Origin: CAZMVY01 sp964653435
GTDB lineage: Bacteria; Planctomycetota; Phycisphaerae; UBA1845; PWPN01
Length of the DNA: 64,000 nt
Direction: 5' to 3'
Assembly: GCA_964653435.1 (NCBI GenBank)
Contig: CAZZFA010000009.1
Span: 18,151-82,150 of the forward strand
Below the pieces are notes generated by a model. It saw only the letters and a program-made list of their open reading frames with translations, made no database searches and was not told the origin of the DNA. Each line of letters starts with the position of its first letter. Position 1 is the stretch's first letter. The position numbers and the translations under genes are program-made. This document shows positions 54,409 through 62,800 of this stretch, one piece after another.

Positions 54409-54630
54409 TTACGCGGACAAGGGATGGTAAGTCTGTTGGTTCAGCTCTTCGCAGGCAAACGCGATGCAGGCGCCGATGTCCTCGGCGCTGATGTCGTAGT
54501 CCTTCTCGATGTCGGCGAAGGTATCGCCCCCGGCGAGTGCGCCGAGAACGACCGTAACCGGGACGCGCGTGCCCTTGATGATTGGCTTGCCGTGGCAGAT
54601 TGTTGGATCGATGAGAATGCGGTCGATCAT
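54409..54630 (-). CDS. DUF433 family antitoxin
   Basis: 73 residues, full length for DUF433: 'RILIDPTICHGKPIIKGTRVPVTVVLGALAGG' then 'ADIEKDYDISAEDIGACIAFA'. The first part is a DNA-binding-type HTH unit. DUF433 genes usually pair with DUF5615 toxins, and such a toxin follows here but is frameshifted. The ATG at 54630 has a GCAGGAG site; a GTG nine bases earlier is also possible. Because the toxin is broken, the antitoxin may be a relic that still represses its own promoter. Confidence 0.85.
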   Translation of the reverse strand: MIDRILIDPTICHGKPIIKGTRVPVTVVLGALAGGDTFADIEKDYDISAEDIGACIAFACEELNQQTYHPLSA

Positions 54631-54705
54631 ACGCGACACTCCTGCAGCTGGTGCCGTTTCCGCCCGATGAGTTTCGCGTTTCGTAAGTGTCTGTAGCTAT
54701 GGCAC

Positions 54706-54734
54706 TTGCGCCCACGGGTTATCCACAATATATA
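54706..54734 (+). promoter_or_regulatory. Candidate promoter of the IS630 remnant
   Basis: TTGCGC, 17-nt spacer, TATATA in an AT-rich patch. Confidence 0.45.
54719..54727 (+). other. Perfect DnaA-box sequence (TTATCCACA)
   Basis: Matches the strict consensus but is single, and lies within the spacer of the candidate promoter. Not evidence of an origin. Confidence 0.3.
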
Positions 54735-54784
54735 GGGTCTCCGCGTGTGTTGGAACACCACATTCCGGCACGAGGAGACCCGCA

Positions 54785-55102
54785 ATGGACCAAGTGCGAG
54801 CACGGAAGCTCCGATCCTATGAACGGCAGGCGCTACACAGAATGAAACGACAACTGTCCAACCAAGTCAGCAGCCGTCATGCCCGGATCATCCTGGCATC
54901 GGTCGGCGGCCTGCGTAACCGTCCGATCGCGGAGCGGGCGGACTGTTCGCCACAGTGGGTACGGAAGGTCATACATCGATTCAATCGGTACGGGATCGAC
55001 GGGATCACGTGGTATCCGTTCTACCAGGATCGAACGGGCCAGCCGCGGAAGTTCACGGCCGAGATCGTTGAGCAGATCGCCGAGGTGGCGCTGTCACCGT
55101 AA
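54785..55102 (+). mobile_element. IS630-family transposase, N-terminal remnant
   Basis: 105 residues homologous to the helix-turn-helix part of IS630-type transposases: 'RHARIILASVGGLRNRPIAERADCSPQWVRKVIHRFNRYGIDGI' pattern, then 'PRKFTAEIVEQIAEVALSP'. An intact transposase continues with an RNase H-like DDE domain of about 250 residues; here a stop follows 'ALSP', and the next 115 nt contain no DDE motif. The element is therefore dead. No clear terminal inverted repeats could be assigned. An AGGAGA site precedes the ATG and the N-terminal DNA-binding part could still be expressed. Confidence 0.8.
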
Positions 55103-55218
55103 TCGCGCCTCAATTCGCCCGCGTGCAGACAACGCGACCGCGGATGCTCGATGTGCCGAGTCCTGAACCGGCGGCGGTCGTCAACATACCGCCGCTGGTG
55201 CACAAGGCGAGCAAGTGA

Positions 55219-55803
55219 CTACGCAGACTGCCGGGATAAGACGCCGGTCCACTCCCGTTGGACCGTCGTGTCCACCCCGTATATCGTCGCGTACGTGGTT
55301 AGCTGAATGGAGTAATCGAGTTGACCGTCGGAACGGAGAGTGAGTATCTCGACGGCTTGGCCGTCCGCACTAACGGGCTGGCCGTCATCGGTCGTAAAGC
55401 TTTCCTGCGCCCGGAAGTTGACAATGATGCTGCTCCCCGTGGTGCGAATGCCGGTGATCGTCAAGTCCAACGTGCGGTCGTCGCCTGTGACTATGGTTGA
55501 CTTATGCCCCACGTCGAGCGGCTGGTTGTCCTTGCCGATGGGCAGCCCGTTGGGGCCGATTATGACACCATCCGTGACTACCGCTGTGTCGTCGAAGTAG
55601 AGCGCGCCACCTGCGTACGTGCGTGCTCGCCATGTGACTAAGCCCGTGTAGAGACCCTCGGCAATCGGGGGCGCCGAGAGCGTCGGGGACGCGACTGAAT
55701 CGCCACTTGCGGATGGTTGGGGCTGAGGGTCTGGGAGCGGTGCGCCGCACATTTGACCGGAACAAAGAACGACCGTCGCGAGACACAACACAAGGCGTTT
55801 CAT
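55219..55803 (-). CDS. Putative lipoprotein of unknown function
   Basis: 194 residues from the ATG at 55803 (AAGGAG site). A signal peptide ends around 'CSGQMCGAPLPDPQPQP', with a cysteine followed by a Pro-rich linker, as in planctomycete lipoproteins. The mature part is beta-rich ('GLYTGLVTWRARTY', 'TLDLTITGIRTTGSSIIVNFRAQ', 'LRSDGQLDYSIQLTTYATI'), matching no family I know. Lower GC than the surrounding genes, like the whole 54-56 kb stretch, suggests recent acquisition. Confidence 0.65.
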   Translation of the reverse strand: MKRLVLCLATVVLCSGQMCGAPLPDPQPQPSASGDSVASPTLSAPPIAEGLYTGLVTWRARTYAGGALYFDDTAVVTDGVIIGPNGLPIGKDNQPLDVGHKSTIVTGDDRTLDLTITGIRTTGSSIIVNFRAQESFTTDDGQPVSADGQAVEILTLRSDGQLDYSIQLTTYATIYGVDTTVQREWTGVLSRQSA

Positions 55804-56061
55804 CCGGCACTCCTTGTCGAAAGCTGATGCGTGACGCATTTACGTAGCAGGATATCCGAAAGACAATCCCGCGGTCAACGGCGAGCACAGATTTGTCCGT
55901 TGCACCTTCACTGATAGTTCTGTCAGATACCGCTTCCGGCAATGCCGAGCGCGCAGGCGCTCGTCAACCGGGCCGTTTTCGCAGTTTTCGCGCAAGCAAA
56001 CCGGCAAGCACTTTCCCTCGCCGTCGCAAGTCGTGTGCTTAGAACCGCTTGTGTTTTCGGC

Positions 56062-56110
<49 letters not shown>

Positions 56111-56141
56111 CGTTTCGAAAACCCACCCCCTTCTTCTATGA

Positions 56142-56192
56142 AGCCGGCTTTACGGGGCTGGAAACGAACGAAACGCTCGAACCGAAAGCGGC
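56142..56192 (+). repeat. Dispersed repeat, family B (copy 2)
   Basis: 'gggctggaaacgaacgaaac' followed by 'gctcgaaccgaaagcg', matching 16820-16870 on the other strand. Confidence 0.7.
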
Positions 56193-56299
56193 ACCAGTCT
56201 CCGCTACATGCATTATACTATGCTGGGGGTAGCTTCCGCACGCAACCGTCCGCAGACGGCCGGGATAAACCCGGTCGCTCGCTTGGACGCTACGCCGTC

Positions 56300-57256
56300 T
56301 CACGCATAGTTGCCTTCTTTCCGCCACACGTCCAGGATCAGCTCATACCGCTCCAGCCGCATGCCCGTGTAGATGCAGTTGCTCGTCGAGAAGATGTACC
56401 GTCCGCCCGGCATGCCGTGCTTCAACGCATACCGCGCTGACGCGATGCACTCCTCTTCCGTACCCGTGTCGAGCAGGCCGCAGTTCACGTTGCCGATCAG
56501 GCAGACGCGGTCGCCCGCGAGCCGCTTGACCTCGGCGATATCCACGCCACCCTGCGGGTCGAGCGAGTGCAGGGCGTGCGGCTCGCCGAGCAACAGGCGG
56601 TCGAGGATCGGCATGATGTTGCCGTCCGTGTGCTTGATCGTGTACCAGCCCTGCCGCCGGTAGCCGCGGATCAGGTCGGCCAGGTACGGCGTGATGAAGT
56701 CGTCGAACCAGTCGAGGCTGAAGAACGGCCCCGTGTTGAAGCAGTAGTCGTCGCACAGGGCCCAGCCGTCGAGGCCGCCGTGCCGCCTGAATCGTTCGCC
56801 GCGGGCCAGCGCATCGTCCACCTTGCGTCGGGCCCTGTCCTTCGCCGCCTGCGGGTCCTCGGCGATCCGCCCGCAGAACTCCGTCATGTCTTCGCCGGTC
56901 GGGATGGCGTACGTCGCGTCGCCGTGCATCATCAGGAAGAACTCGTCGCCCGACTGCCGCCGGACCTCGTCGATCAGGCGGAACTCGTTCTCCTCGCCCG
57001 TGGCCGGGAAGCCGTGGAGAAAGATGGCCGAGTGCTCGAACCGCCGCGCCGTCTGGATGTACAGGTCGGCGATGTCGCGGAGGTGCAGCTCCTGTTCGGC
57101 CCGCGTCATCTGGTCCCACTGCTCGTAGCGGCGATGGAGCGGGTGCACGCGTCCGAACGCCTCCATCGTCAGAAAGAAGACCAGCTCAAAGTGCGGCACG
57201 CGGCCGGCGGGCGGTTTGCCTTCGAGTGCGTCGATGAATCGCCGGCGGGCAGTCAT
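56300..57256 (-). CDS. URO-D family protein
   Basis: 318 residues, cytoplasmic. It shows the fold of uroporphyrinogen decarboxylase relatives: N-terminal 'RRRFIDALEGKPPAGRVPHFELVFF', a central 'GWALCDDYCFNTGPFFS' and 'PYLADLIRGYRRQGWYTIKHTDGNIMPILD', then 'LHSLDPQGGVDIAEVKRLAGDRVCLIGNVNC', the barrel strand typical of the superfamily. The N-terminal Arg pair of true HemE is not evident, so it is more likely one of the uncharacterised or corrinoid-methyltransferase-related members common in planctomycetes. No repeat insertion is present, in contrast to the relative at 10.1 kb. No ribosome-binding site is obvious. Confidence 0.8.
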   Translation of the reverse strand: MTARRRFIDALEGKPPAGRVPHFELVFFLTMEAFGRVHPLHRRYEQWDQMTRAEQELHLRDIADLYIQTARRFEHSAIFLHGFPATGEENEFRLIDEVRRQSGDEFFLMMHGDATYAIPTGEDMTEFCGRIAEDPQAAKDRARRKVDDALARGERFRRHGGLDGWALCDDYCFNTGPFFSLDWFDDFITPYLADLIRGYRRQGWYTIKHTDGNIMPILDRLLLGEPHALHSLDPQGGVDIAEVKRLAGDRVCLIGNVNCGLLDTGTEEECIASARYALKHGMPGGRYIFSTSNCIYTGMRLERYELILDVWRKEGNYA

Positions 57257-57307
57257 GAGGAAGAATCGACAAGGCCGCGGGTTTCGTGCGTGCTCGGCTC
57301 GTGCTAC

Positions 57308-58186
57308 TCAGCGGACCGTATCCCGTCGGCCGAACCACAGCGAGCCCGCCACGCACAGTATCTGCGCGCCAAACGATGCTCCGAAGACCGCCCCGGCCGT
57401 CGCGATCACGTAGATAAACGGCTCGAATGGCCGCGCCAGCCACCACGAGCCGATGTCGCAGCAGACCGCCAGCATGGGCAGCGGACCGAGGATGAGCTTC
57501 ACCCTCGATGGCAGACCGGTAAGCAGGAACAGCGTCCCGACGATGAGCGTGAAGACCGGGATCGTCAGGATGTGCAGGTGCGTCGTCAGGACGAGATCCC
57601 GCAGGCTGGCCGGCGCGAGGTACAGGGTCTGGGCATTTTGCGCCGTGGCGCCCGGGACCGGCGTGGCGAACCCGGCCACCATGGCATACTGCGGGGGAGA
57701 TGAGGCGGTCTGGGCGAAGGCCGCGTCGGATTTGTCGCCCTGGAGATTATGGCACCGGACGCAGTGCCGCGAGAGCACATCCTGCGCCGACGGGTCGCCC
57801 GCGTGGTACACCGCGGCGCGCGTGAATGTCGCTTCGTTCGCGCCGTCCTTCAGCCAGGAGACCAGCGCCCGGATGGCCGGTTCGCCGCCTTCCTCCAGAT
57901 GCGGGCGCATCTTCCCGCCCGGGGAGACCATCCGGAGCAAAGGCGACGGGGTGGAGAGGCGTGTGTCCTCCGTTACGGTCCGGCTCATCCCGTGGTAGAC
58001 TCGGCGGATATCGTCGAGGCTCAGCCGCGGGTCCAGGTCCGCGTCATGGTGTTGCTCGTAGATGTTGGCCATCGCCACCAGATAACCCGCGCCCACAAGC
58101 AATAGAAACAACGTAAGCATCACCTTGGCCGCCGGGGGGAGGTTCGCGAGACGAATCGGCCGCGTACCGGTTTCATCGTTCATCAT
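57308..58186 (-). CDS. Membrane c-type cytochrome protein
   Basis: 292 residues with one N-terminal TM helix (about 20-42) and three C-terminal TM helices (about 205-280). Between them a periplasmic part carries one haem c motif, 'CVRCH' (about residue 141), and a region rich in acidic residues. The C-terminal helices hold two histidines ('LTTHLHILTIP') that might bind haem b or quinone-linked cofactors. It resembles large membrane cytochrome proteins of unknown function in planctomycetes. The start at 58186 (Met-Met) is preferred. It lies downstream of the cytochrome c peroxidase on the same strand, 282 nt away, and may act in the same electron-transfer chain. Confidence 0.7.
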   Translation of the reverse strand: MMNDETGTRPIRLANLPPAAKVMLTLFLLLVGAGYLVAMANIYEQHHDADLDPRLSLDDIRRVYHGMSRTVTEDTRLSTPSPLLRMVSPGGKMRPHLEEGGEPAIRALVSWLKDGANEATFTRAAVYHAGDPSAQDVLSRHCVRCHNLQGDKSDAAFAQTASSPPQYAMVAGFATPVPGATAQNAQTLYLAPASLRDLVLTTHLHILTIPVFTLIVGTLFLLTGLPSRVKLILGPLPMLAVCCDIGSWWLARPFEPFIYVIATAGAVFGASFGAQILCVAGSLWFGRRDTVR

Positions 58187-58468
58187 GGTAGCTCGCCTTT
58201 CGGTTTCGTATGGCAACAGCGGCCGAAGCCATTGGGGCAGAGGCCGCCACGGCTCCGGGACGCCCCGCGACCGGCACCTCTGGTGCCGCTTTCAGTCGGC
58301 CACTTGTGTGCCGGCGTCGGAAACGGGGGGCCTCGCCCGCCACGAGGCGGACAAGATACCCGTCACCCGAAAAACGCATGACTGTCGCAGCGAAAACGGC
58401 GCCGGCCGGTCGAGTCCGCTTCTCTGGTGCGCTGCGTGCTCACCGGCGCCGGATTCGACTGCCCGGCC

Positions 58469-59587
58469 CTACGACGGCAACTTCGGGGCCTCCATGACCG
58501 GGTACTTGCCCGAGAGGGCTTTCAGAAACTCCACAAGGTCCTTCTGCTCCTGCTCGGTGATCTTGGCGTCGCGCACGCTCTTGAGCACCGGCGAGAGGTT
58601 CGGATTGTCTTTCCCGCCGCCGGCCATCAGGGCCACCGCTTCTTCGAGCGTCTTGGCGCTGCCGTCGTGGAAGTAGGGGTACGTATTCGCCACTTCCCGG
58701 AGCGGCGGAACGCGGAACTTGCCCATGTCCGCCGCCTCGCCGGTGACCTTCTTGCGGCCCTCGTCCGGGTTCGGCTTGGCGGCGTCAACACCCGCGTTGT
58801 AGAACCGCCCATTGCTGAACAGCGGGGGCGTGTGGCACGTGTCGCATGTGCCCTTGCCGGTGAAGATCGCCAGGCCGCGTTTCTGCGCCTCGGTCATCGC
58901 GGTGGCGTCGCCTGCCACGTGGCGATCATACGGCGAATCGCCGCTGAGTACGGTGCGCTCGAAGGCGGCGATCGCCTGCGCCACCCTTTCCTTGGTGATT
59001 TCGTCGCTGCCGAAGACCGCCTTGAATCGGTCCTTATAGCCCGGCAATTTGCCCAGGTCGGCGACGACGGCCTCCATCTTGTTGCCCATCTCGATCGGGT
59101 TCTCGATCGGCCCGAGCGCCTGCTCTTCCAGGCTTTTCGCCCGGCCGTCCCAGAACAGCACCGGCATGTACGCCGCGTTGATCACGGTCGGGGAGTTGCG
59201 CCCGCCGAGCTGATTGCCGATCCCTTCGCTGGTCGCGCGATGCTCGGTCCAGGCCGTCGCCGGATCGTGGCACGTCGCGCAGGATACGGTCCCGTCCTTG
59301 CTCAGGCGCTTCTCAAAGTACAGCGCCTTGCCGAGTTCGACTTTCTCGACGGACATCGGGTTGTCTGCCGGTACCGGAACCGGCGGCAGGCCCGCCGGTA
59401 CGATCGGCAACTTGGCCGTGGGTGCGGCCGGCTGGGCGGTTGGCTGGCCCGTCGGAGCGGCGGCCTCGCCCGGCGCGGCAGCGGGGGCGGAGGTACCCTC
59501 CTGCTTCCTGCAGCCCGGTACTGCCCCGGAGGCCAGAAGGATACTGAACGACAGTGCGACAGCGACAAGGATTTGCACCTGCTTCAT
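58469..59587 (-). CDS. Di-haem cytochrome c peroxidase (CcpA/MauG family), lipoprotein
   Basis: 372 residues. A signal peptide with lipobox 'VPGC' is followed by an Ala/Pro-rich linker (about 30-65) and a CCP domain with two haem c motifs, 'CATCH' and 'CDTCH'. Family blocks 'LFWDGRAKSLEEQALGPIENPIEMG', 'FKAVFGSDEITKERVAQAIAAFERT', 'GLAIFTGKG' and 'FRVPPLREVANTYPYFHDGS' are clear. It should reduce hydrogen peroxide in the periplasm using cytochrome electrons. The ATG at 59587 has an AAAGGAG site; 59605 is a less likely start. Confidence 0.9.
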   Translation of the reverse strand: MKQVQILVAVALSFSILLASGAVPGCRKQEGTSAPAAAPGEAAAPTGQPTAQPAAPTAKLPIVPAGLPPVPVPADNPMSVEKVELGKALYFEKRLSKDGTVSCATCHDPATAWTEHRATSEGIGNQLGGRNSPTVINAAYMPVLFWDGRAKSLEEQALGPIENPIEMGNKMEAVVADLGKLPGYKDRFKAVFGSDEITKERVAQAIAAFERTVLSGDSPYDRHVAGDATAMTEAQKRGLAIFTGKGTCDTCHTPPLFSNGRFYNAGVDAAKPNPDEGRKKVTGEAADMGKFRVPPLREVANTYPYFHDGSAKTLEEAVALMAGGGKDNPNLSPVLKSVRDAKITEQEQKDLVEFLKALSGKYPVMEAPKLPS

Positions 59588-59824
59588 GGCGACGGCTCCT
59601 TTCATAACCGACCTTACCCGCGTTTGCCACGCCCGGAAGTGACGGCGTGTCTGGAGGAACAGTAGCGTCCGAATCGCCTTTCGGCAAGAGGCTCATGTTC
59701 CGCGGCGTGCCGGGCGGAAGACCCCTTCCGCGTGCCGGGGCGATTGGGTAACATGGCAGCGCCCTTGTGGGCAAGGGCGGGCGCGGCCGGGGCCGCATGG
59801 AGTCAGGAGTACAGGAGGCTCATC

Positions 59825-60856
59825 ATGGTTCGTGTGGGGCTCATCGGTGCGGGGTTCATCGGGCGAAATCACTTCAATCAGTACCAGAAGCTCGGCGACC
59901 GGGCGAAGATCGTCGCACTCTGCGACATCGAGGCGGATCGTCGCTCCGGCGACTGGACGAAGGTGGGTGGCAACGTGGCGGACGCCCAGGGACGCCGCCA
60001 GGATCTCGGCGACATCCGGCAGTACGCCGACTGGAAGGAACTCGTCGCCGACCCCGACGTGGACATGGTGGATATCTGTGCTCCGACGTTCCTTCACAAG
60101 GACATGGCCATCGCCGCGCTGAAGGCCGGCAAACACGTCCTCAGCGAGAAGCCCATGGCCCTCGACGTGAAGCAGTGCGACGAGATGCTCGCCACGGCCG
60201 GGAAGGCGCGCGGCAAGTTCATGATCGCCCAGTGTATCCGGTTCTGGCCGGAGTGCGTGTACGTCAAGGACGCCCTCGCGGACAAGCGGTTCGGCCCGCT
60301 CAAGGCCCTGCACCTGCGGCGTCAGGCGGCCGTGCCCGACTACTCGTGGAAGAACTGGATCGTCAACCCGAAGCTCTCGGGCGGGGCCGCCCTGGATCTG
60401 CATGTCCACGACACGGACTACGCCCTCTTCCTGCTCGGTAAGCCCAAGGCAGTCACCGCGCAGGGCTACAAGCGGACCGGCGGCGGCGTTGACCGCCTGC
60501 ATGCGCTGTGGGAGTACAGGAAGGGGCTCGTCGTACAGCTCGAAGGCTTCTGGGACATGCCGCCGGGCTTCGGTTTCAACATGGGCTTCACCGCCGTCTT
60601 CGAGAAGGCGGCGATCGTATATGACCTTGCGAGCGGCCGGCCGCTGACGGTCTACAAGTGGGACGGCCAGTCCGAGGTTCCGACGCTCTCGAAGGATGAC
60701 GGCTACTTCAACGAGATCAGGTACTTCCTCGAGTGCGTCGAGCAGAACAGGAAGCCGAAGATCAGCACGCCGCAGGCCAGCCGCGACGCCGTCGCCCTTG
60801 CCCTGGCCGAAGTGAAGAGTGCGCTGGCGGGCGGTAAGCGCGTGGCGATCCGGTAG
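59825..60856 (+). CDS. Gfo/Idh/MocA-family oxidoreductase
   Basis: 343 residues. N-terminal Rossmann domain ('VGLIGAGFIGRNHFNQY', acidic residue at the end of strand 2 in 'VALCDIE') for NAD(P), then 'HVLSEKPMAL' with the conserved Glu-Lys-Pro, and a C-terminal alpha/beta domain with 'DLHVHDTDYALFLLG', giving the catalytic His/Asp pair. Substrates in this family are sugars or inositols; this one cannot be named. The AGGAGG site before 59825 fixes the start. Divergent from the cytochrome c peroxidase gene. Such oxidoreductases are very numerous in planctomycetes. Confidence 0.9.
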   Translation: MVRVGLIGAGFIGRNHFNQYQKLGDRAKIVALCDIEADRRSGDWTKVGGNVADAQGRRQDLGDIRQYADWKELVADPDVDMVDICAPTFLHKDMAIAALKAGKHVLSEKPMALDVKQCDEMLATAGKARGKFMIAQCIRFWPECVYVKDALADKRFGPLKALHLRRQAAVPDYSWKNWIVNPKLSGGAALDLHVHDTDYALFLLGKPKAVTAQGYKRTGGGVDRLHALWEYRKGLVVQLEGFWDMPPGFGFNMGFTAVFEKAAIVYDLASGRPLTVYKWDGQSEVPTLSKDDGYFNEIRYFLECVEQNRKPKISTPQASRDAVALALAEVKSALAGGKRVAIR

Positions 60857-60960
60857 CGGGCCTCAGCGGTCGGTGACGACGCGGACGTTGACCGCGAGCG
60901 GGGTAAGGTCGAGCCCCGGAGCGGTCCCGGGGAAAGGGCGAGGCGCGATGAGGTAGTGGG

Positions 60961-61611
60961 ATGCTGACTGCATATCCTGTGGTTCTCGTCGTCGTCTTCG
61001 CCGCCTTCTTTTTCGTGGGCGTGCGCCGGCGTCAGGCGGCCCTTCGGTCGCCGGATCCCGATCGCCGGCGGCGCCTGGATCGGTGGACCTTCTACAGCTT
61101 CGGCCTGGCCTGCTGCTGGCTGATTCCTTATTGGGTGGCGCATCGCGAGTGGTTCAGTGCCGGGTGCTTCGGGTTTGCCCTCCTGTCGATCGCGTATACG
61201 GCCTTCCGACGGCCGACCGAGCAGGACTATCGCCGGCACTTCGCGCTTCATCCGGGGCGTTGCGGCCGGTGCGGATACGATCTGACCGGCAATGTCACGG
61301 GCGTCTGCCCGGAATGCGGCTGGGCGATCCCCTCCTCACCGGTTGCGTGCGAACGCCCAGACTGGCCCGTCTGGTGGCATGGCTGGCGGATCGATCATCT
61401 GGACAACTGGAAGCGGGCGCTCTGGCAGATGGTTCTGTTCGCCCTGGCCTTCGGTGCGCTCGCTGTGTGGTTCCTCGTTTCGGGGAACCCGGCAGCGATC
61501 TTCCCGGCGTTCATGTGTCTGCATTTCGTCCTCAATACCCTGCGGGTCATTGATTACGGCACGGATCGGAAACGGCAGAATCCGGATGGTTCGGGCGCCT
61601 CGACGGCTTGA
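60961..61611 (+). CDS. Zinc-ribbon membrane protein of planctomycete type
   Basis: 216 residues. Two N-terminal TM segments (about 4-20 and 44-77), a zinc ribbon 'CGRCGYDLTGNVTGVCPECG' (about residues 101-120, four cysteines in two CxxC pairs), then a C-terminal hydrophobic region with two TM segments (about 158-195). This ribbon, with the phrase 'CGYDL..., CPECG', recurs in many small planctomycete membrane proteins of unknown function. It is preceded by a short GC-rich gap and no clear promoter; the ribosome-binding site is weak. Confidence 0.75.
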   Translation: MLTAYPVVLVVVFAAFFFVGVRRRQAALRSPDPDRRRRLDRWTFYSFGLACCWLIPYWVAHREWFSAGCFGFALLSIAYTAFRRPTEQDYRRHFALHPGRCGRCGYDLTGNVTGVCPECGWAIPSSPVACERPDWPVWWHGWRIDHLDNWKRALWQMVLFALAFGALAVWFLVSGNPAAIFPAFMCLHFVLNTLRVIDYGTDRKRQNPDGSGASTA

Positions 61612-61719
61612 CTTCGGGTGCCCGCCCGCAAATGGGCAGGGTACATCATTGCGCGCCGATTCGACTTCGACAGCGGGGCGACGCCCGCTCCCCATGTTCG
61701 ACCGCGGTCGAACGCCGTG

Positions 61720-62619
61720 CTATGCCCGTTGGGCCCGCATGTGAGCCAGGATCAACTCCGCGATGTCATGGATCAGGCTCGGGTGGAGCATGTGGCCCAT
61801 CTCGGCGATGGTAACGAGCTTCGCGCCGGGGATCGCCCTCGCGAGGGCTCGGCCGTGCTCGATGGGAAGGCAGGGATCCTGCTCGCCGTGGATCACGAGC
61901 GTGGGGGCGGTGATGCTGCCGAGCCGTTCCCGGCGGCTGGGCGTAGCGGCGACGGCGGCGAAATGACGAAGTGCGGCGGCAGGGTTCTCCGCGCGTTGCC
62001 GGACCCGCACCTGCAACCGATACATGGCGTCGGCGTCGAAGGGGAGGGCCTCGCCGTTGCAGATGCGCCAGCTCTCGACGGCGTCCTCGATGTATTCGTC
62101 GTCGGTCCTGGGCGGGCTGAGTCGTGCCTTGCGCATGTGCGCGAGCAGCCGGGGTGCGGGCGGCGGCAGCGCATAGCCCCGGGTGTCCTGGCCGCGGGCC
62201 GCCGCAAGATAGGCGCGTTCGTCCGGCGAACTCATGAGCAGGGTCAGCGTGCGCACGCGATCGGCGAAGTCCAGGGCCATGAGCTGGGCGATGAAGCCGC
62301 CCATGGACATGCCGACGATATGCGCCCTGGCAATGCCGTAGGCGTCGAGGATGGCGACGGCGTCTCGCGTCATGTCGTTCATGTCGTACGGGCTGGTCCG
62401 GAAGTTCACGGTTGAGGATCGCCCGGTGTCGCGGTGGTCGTAGCGGATGACGTGAAAGCCGCCGCGGGCAAGGGCGAGGCAGAACTCATCCGGCCACAGG
62501 ATGCCCGGGTTCGTCGCGCCCATGATGAGTAGAACGCTCGCATTCCGGGCGTCGCCGAATGCCTCCGTCCAGATCCGCAGAGGGCCGGAGGCGATGATCC
62601 GTTCGGATGCCCCAGTCAT
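61720..62619 (-). CDS. Alpha/beta hydrolase
   Basis: 299 residues. Typical alpha/beta-hydrolase: 'VLLIMGATNPGILWPDEF', 'VIRYDHRDTGRS', nucleophile 'VGMSMGGFIAQ' (Ser around 118), acid in 'HGEQDPCLPIEHG', and catalytic His in 'EMGHMLHPSLI'. The pattern is like proteins annotated as aclacinomycin methylesterase RdmC-type or epoxide-hydrolase-like enzymes; the substrate is not predictable. The ATG at 62619 begins the conserved region; in-frame extensions upstream are low complexity. It ends 108 nt from the zinc-ribbon gene, which converges on it. Confidence 0.85.
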   Translation of the reverse strand: MTGASERIIASGPLRIWTEAFGDARNASVLLIMGATNPGILWPDEFCLALARGGFHVIRYDHRDTGRSSTVNFRTSPYDMNDMTRDAVAILDAYGIARAHIVGMSMGGFIAQLMALDFADRVRTLTLLMSSPDERAYLAAARGQDTRGYALPPPAPRLLAHMRKARLSPPRTDDEYIEDAVESWRICNGEALPFDADAMYRLQVRVRQRAENPAAALRHFAAVAATPSRRERLGSITAPTLVIHGEQDPCLPIEHGRALARAIPGAKLVTIAEMGHMLHPSLIHDIAELILAHMRAQRA

Positions 62620-62800
62620 GGCGGCAGAGGATATGCGCGCCGGAGCGACCGGGCAACGGGTTGCAGCGGGGTGCGAAGAAGCAAACGAAGGCCGAATACG
62701 GAGGGAAGCTCGAAGCGCGCACGAAAAAGGCGCGGCCCCCTGGCCCGTCATGCTCTGCGGCGCCTGTTGCCGCCGGCGGATGCCGCCATCGGGGCTCGTT

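Noticed and set aside
54719..54727. Perfect DnaA box as a sign of a replication origin
   Set aside because: Only one box, with no cluster, no dnaA/dnaN nearby and no clear strand switch; it also overlaps a promoter spacer.
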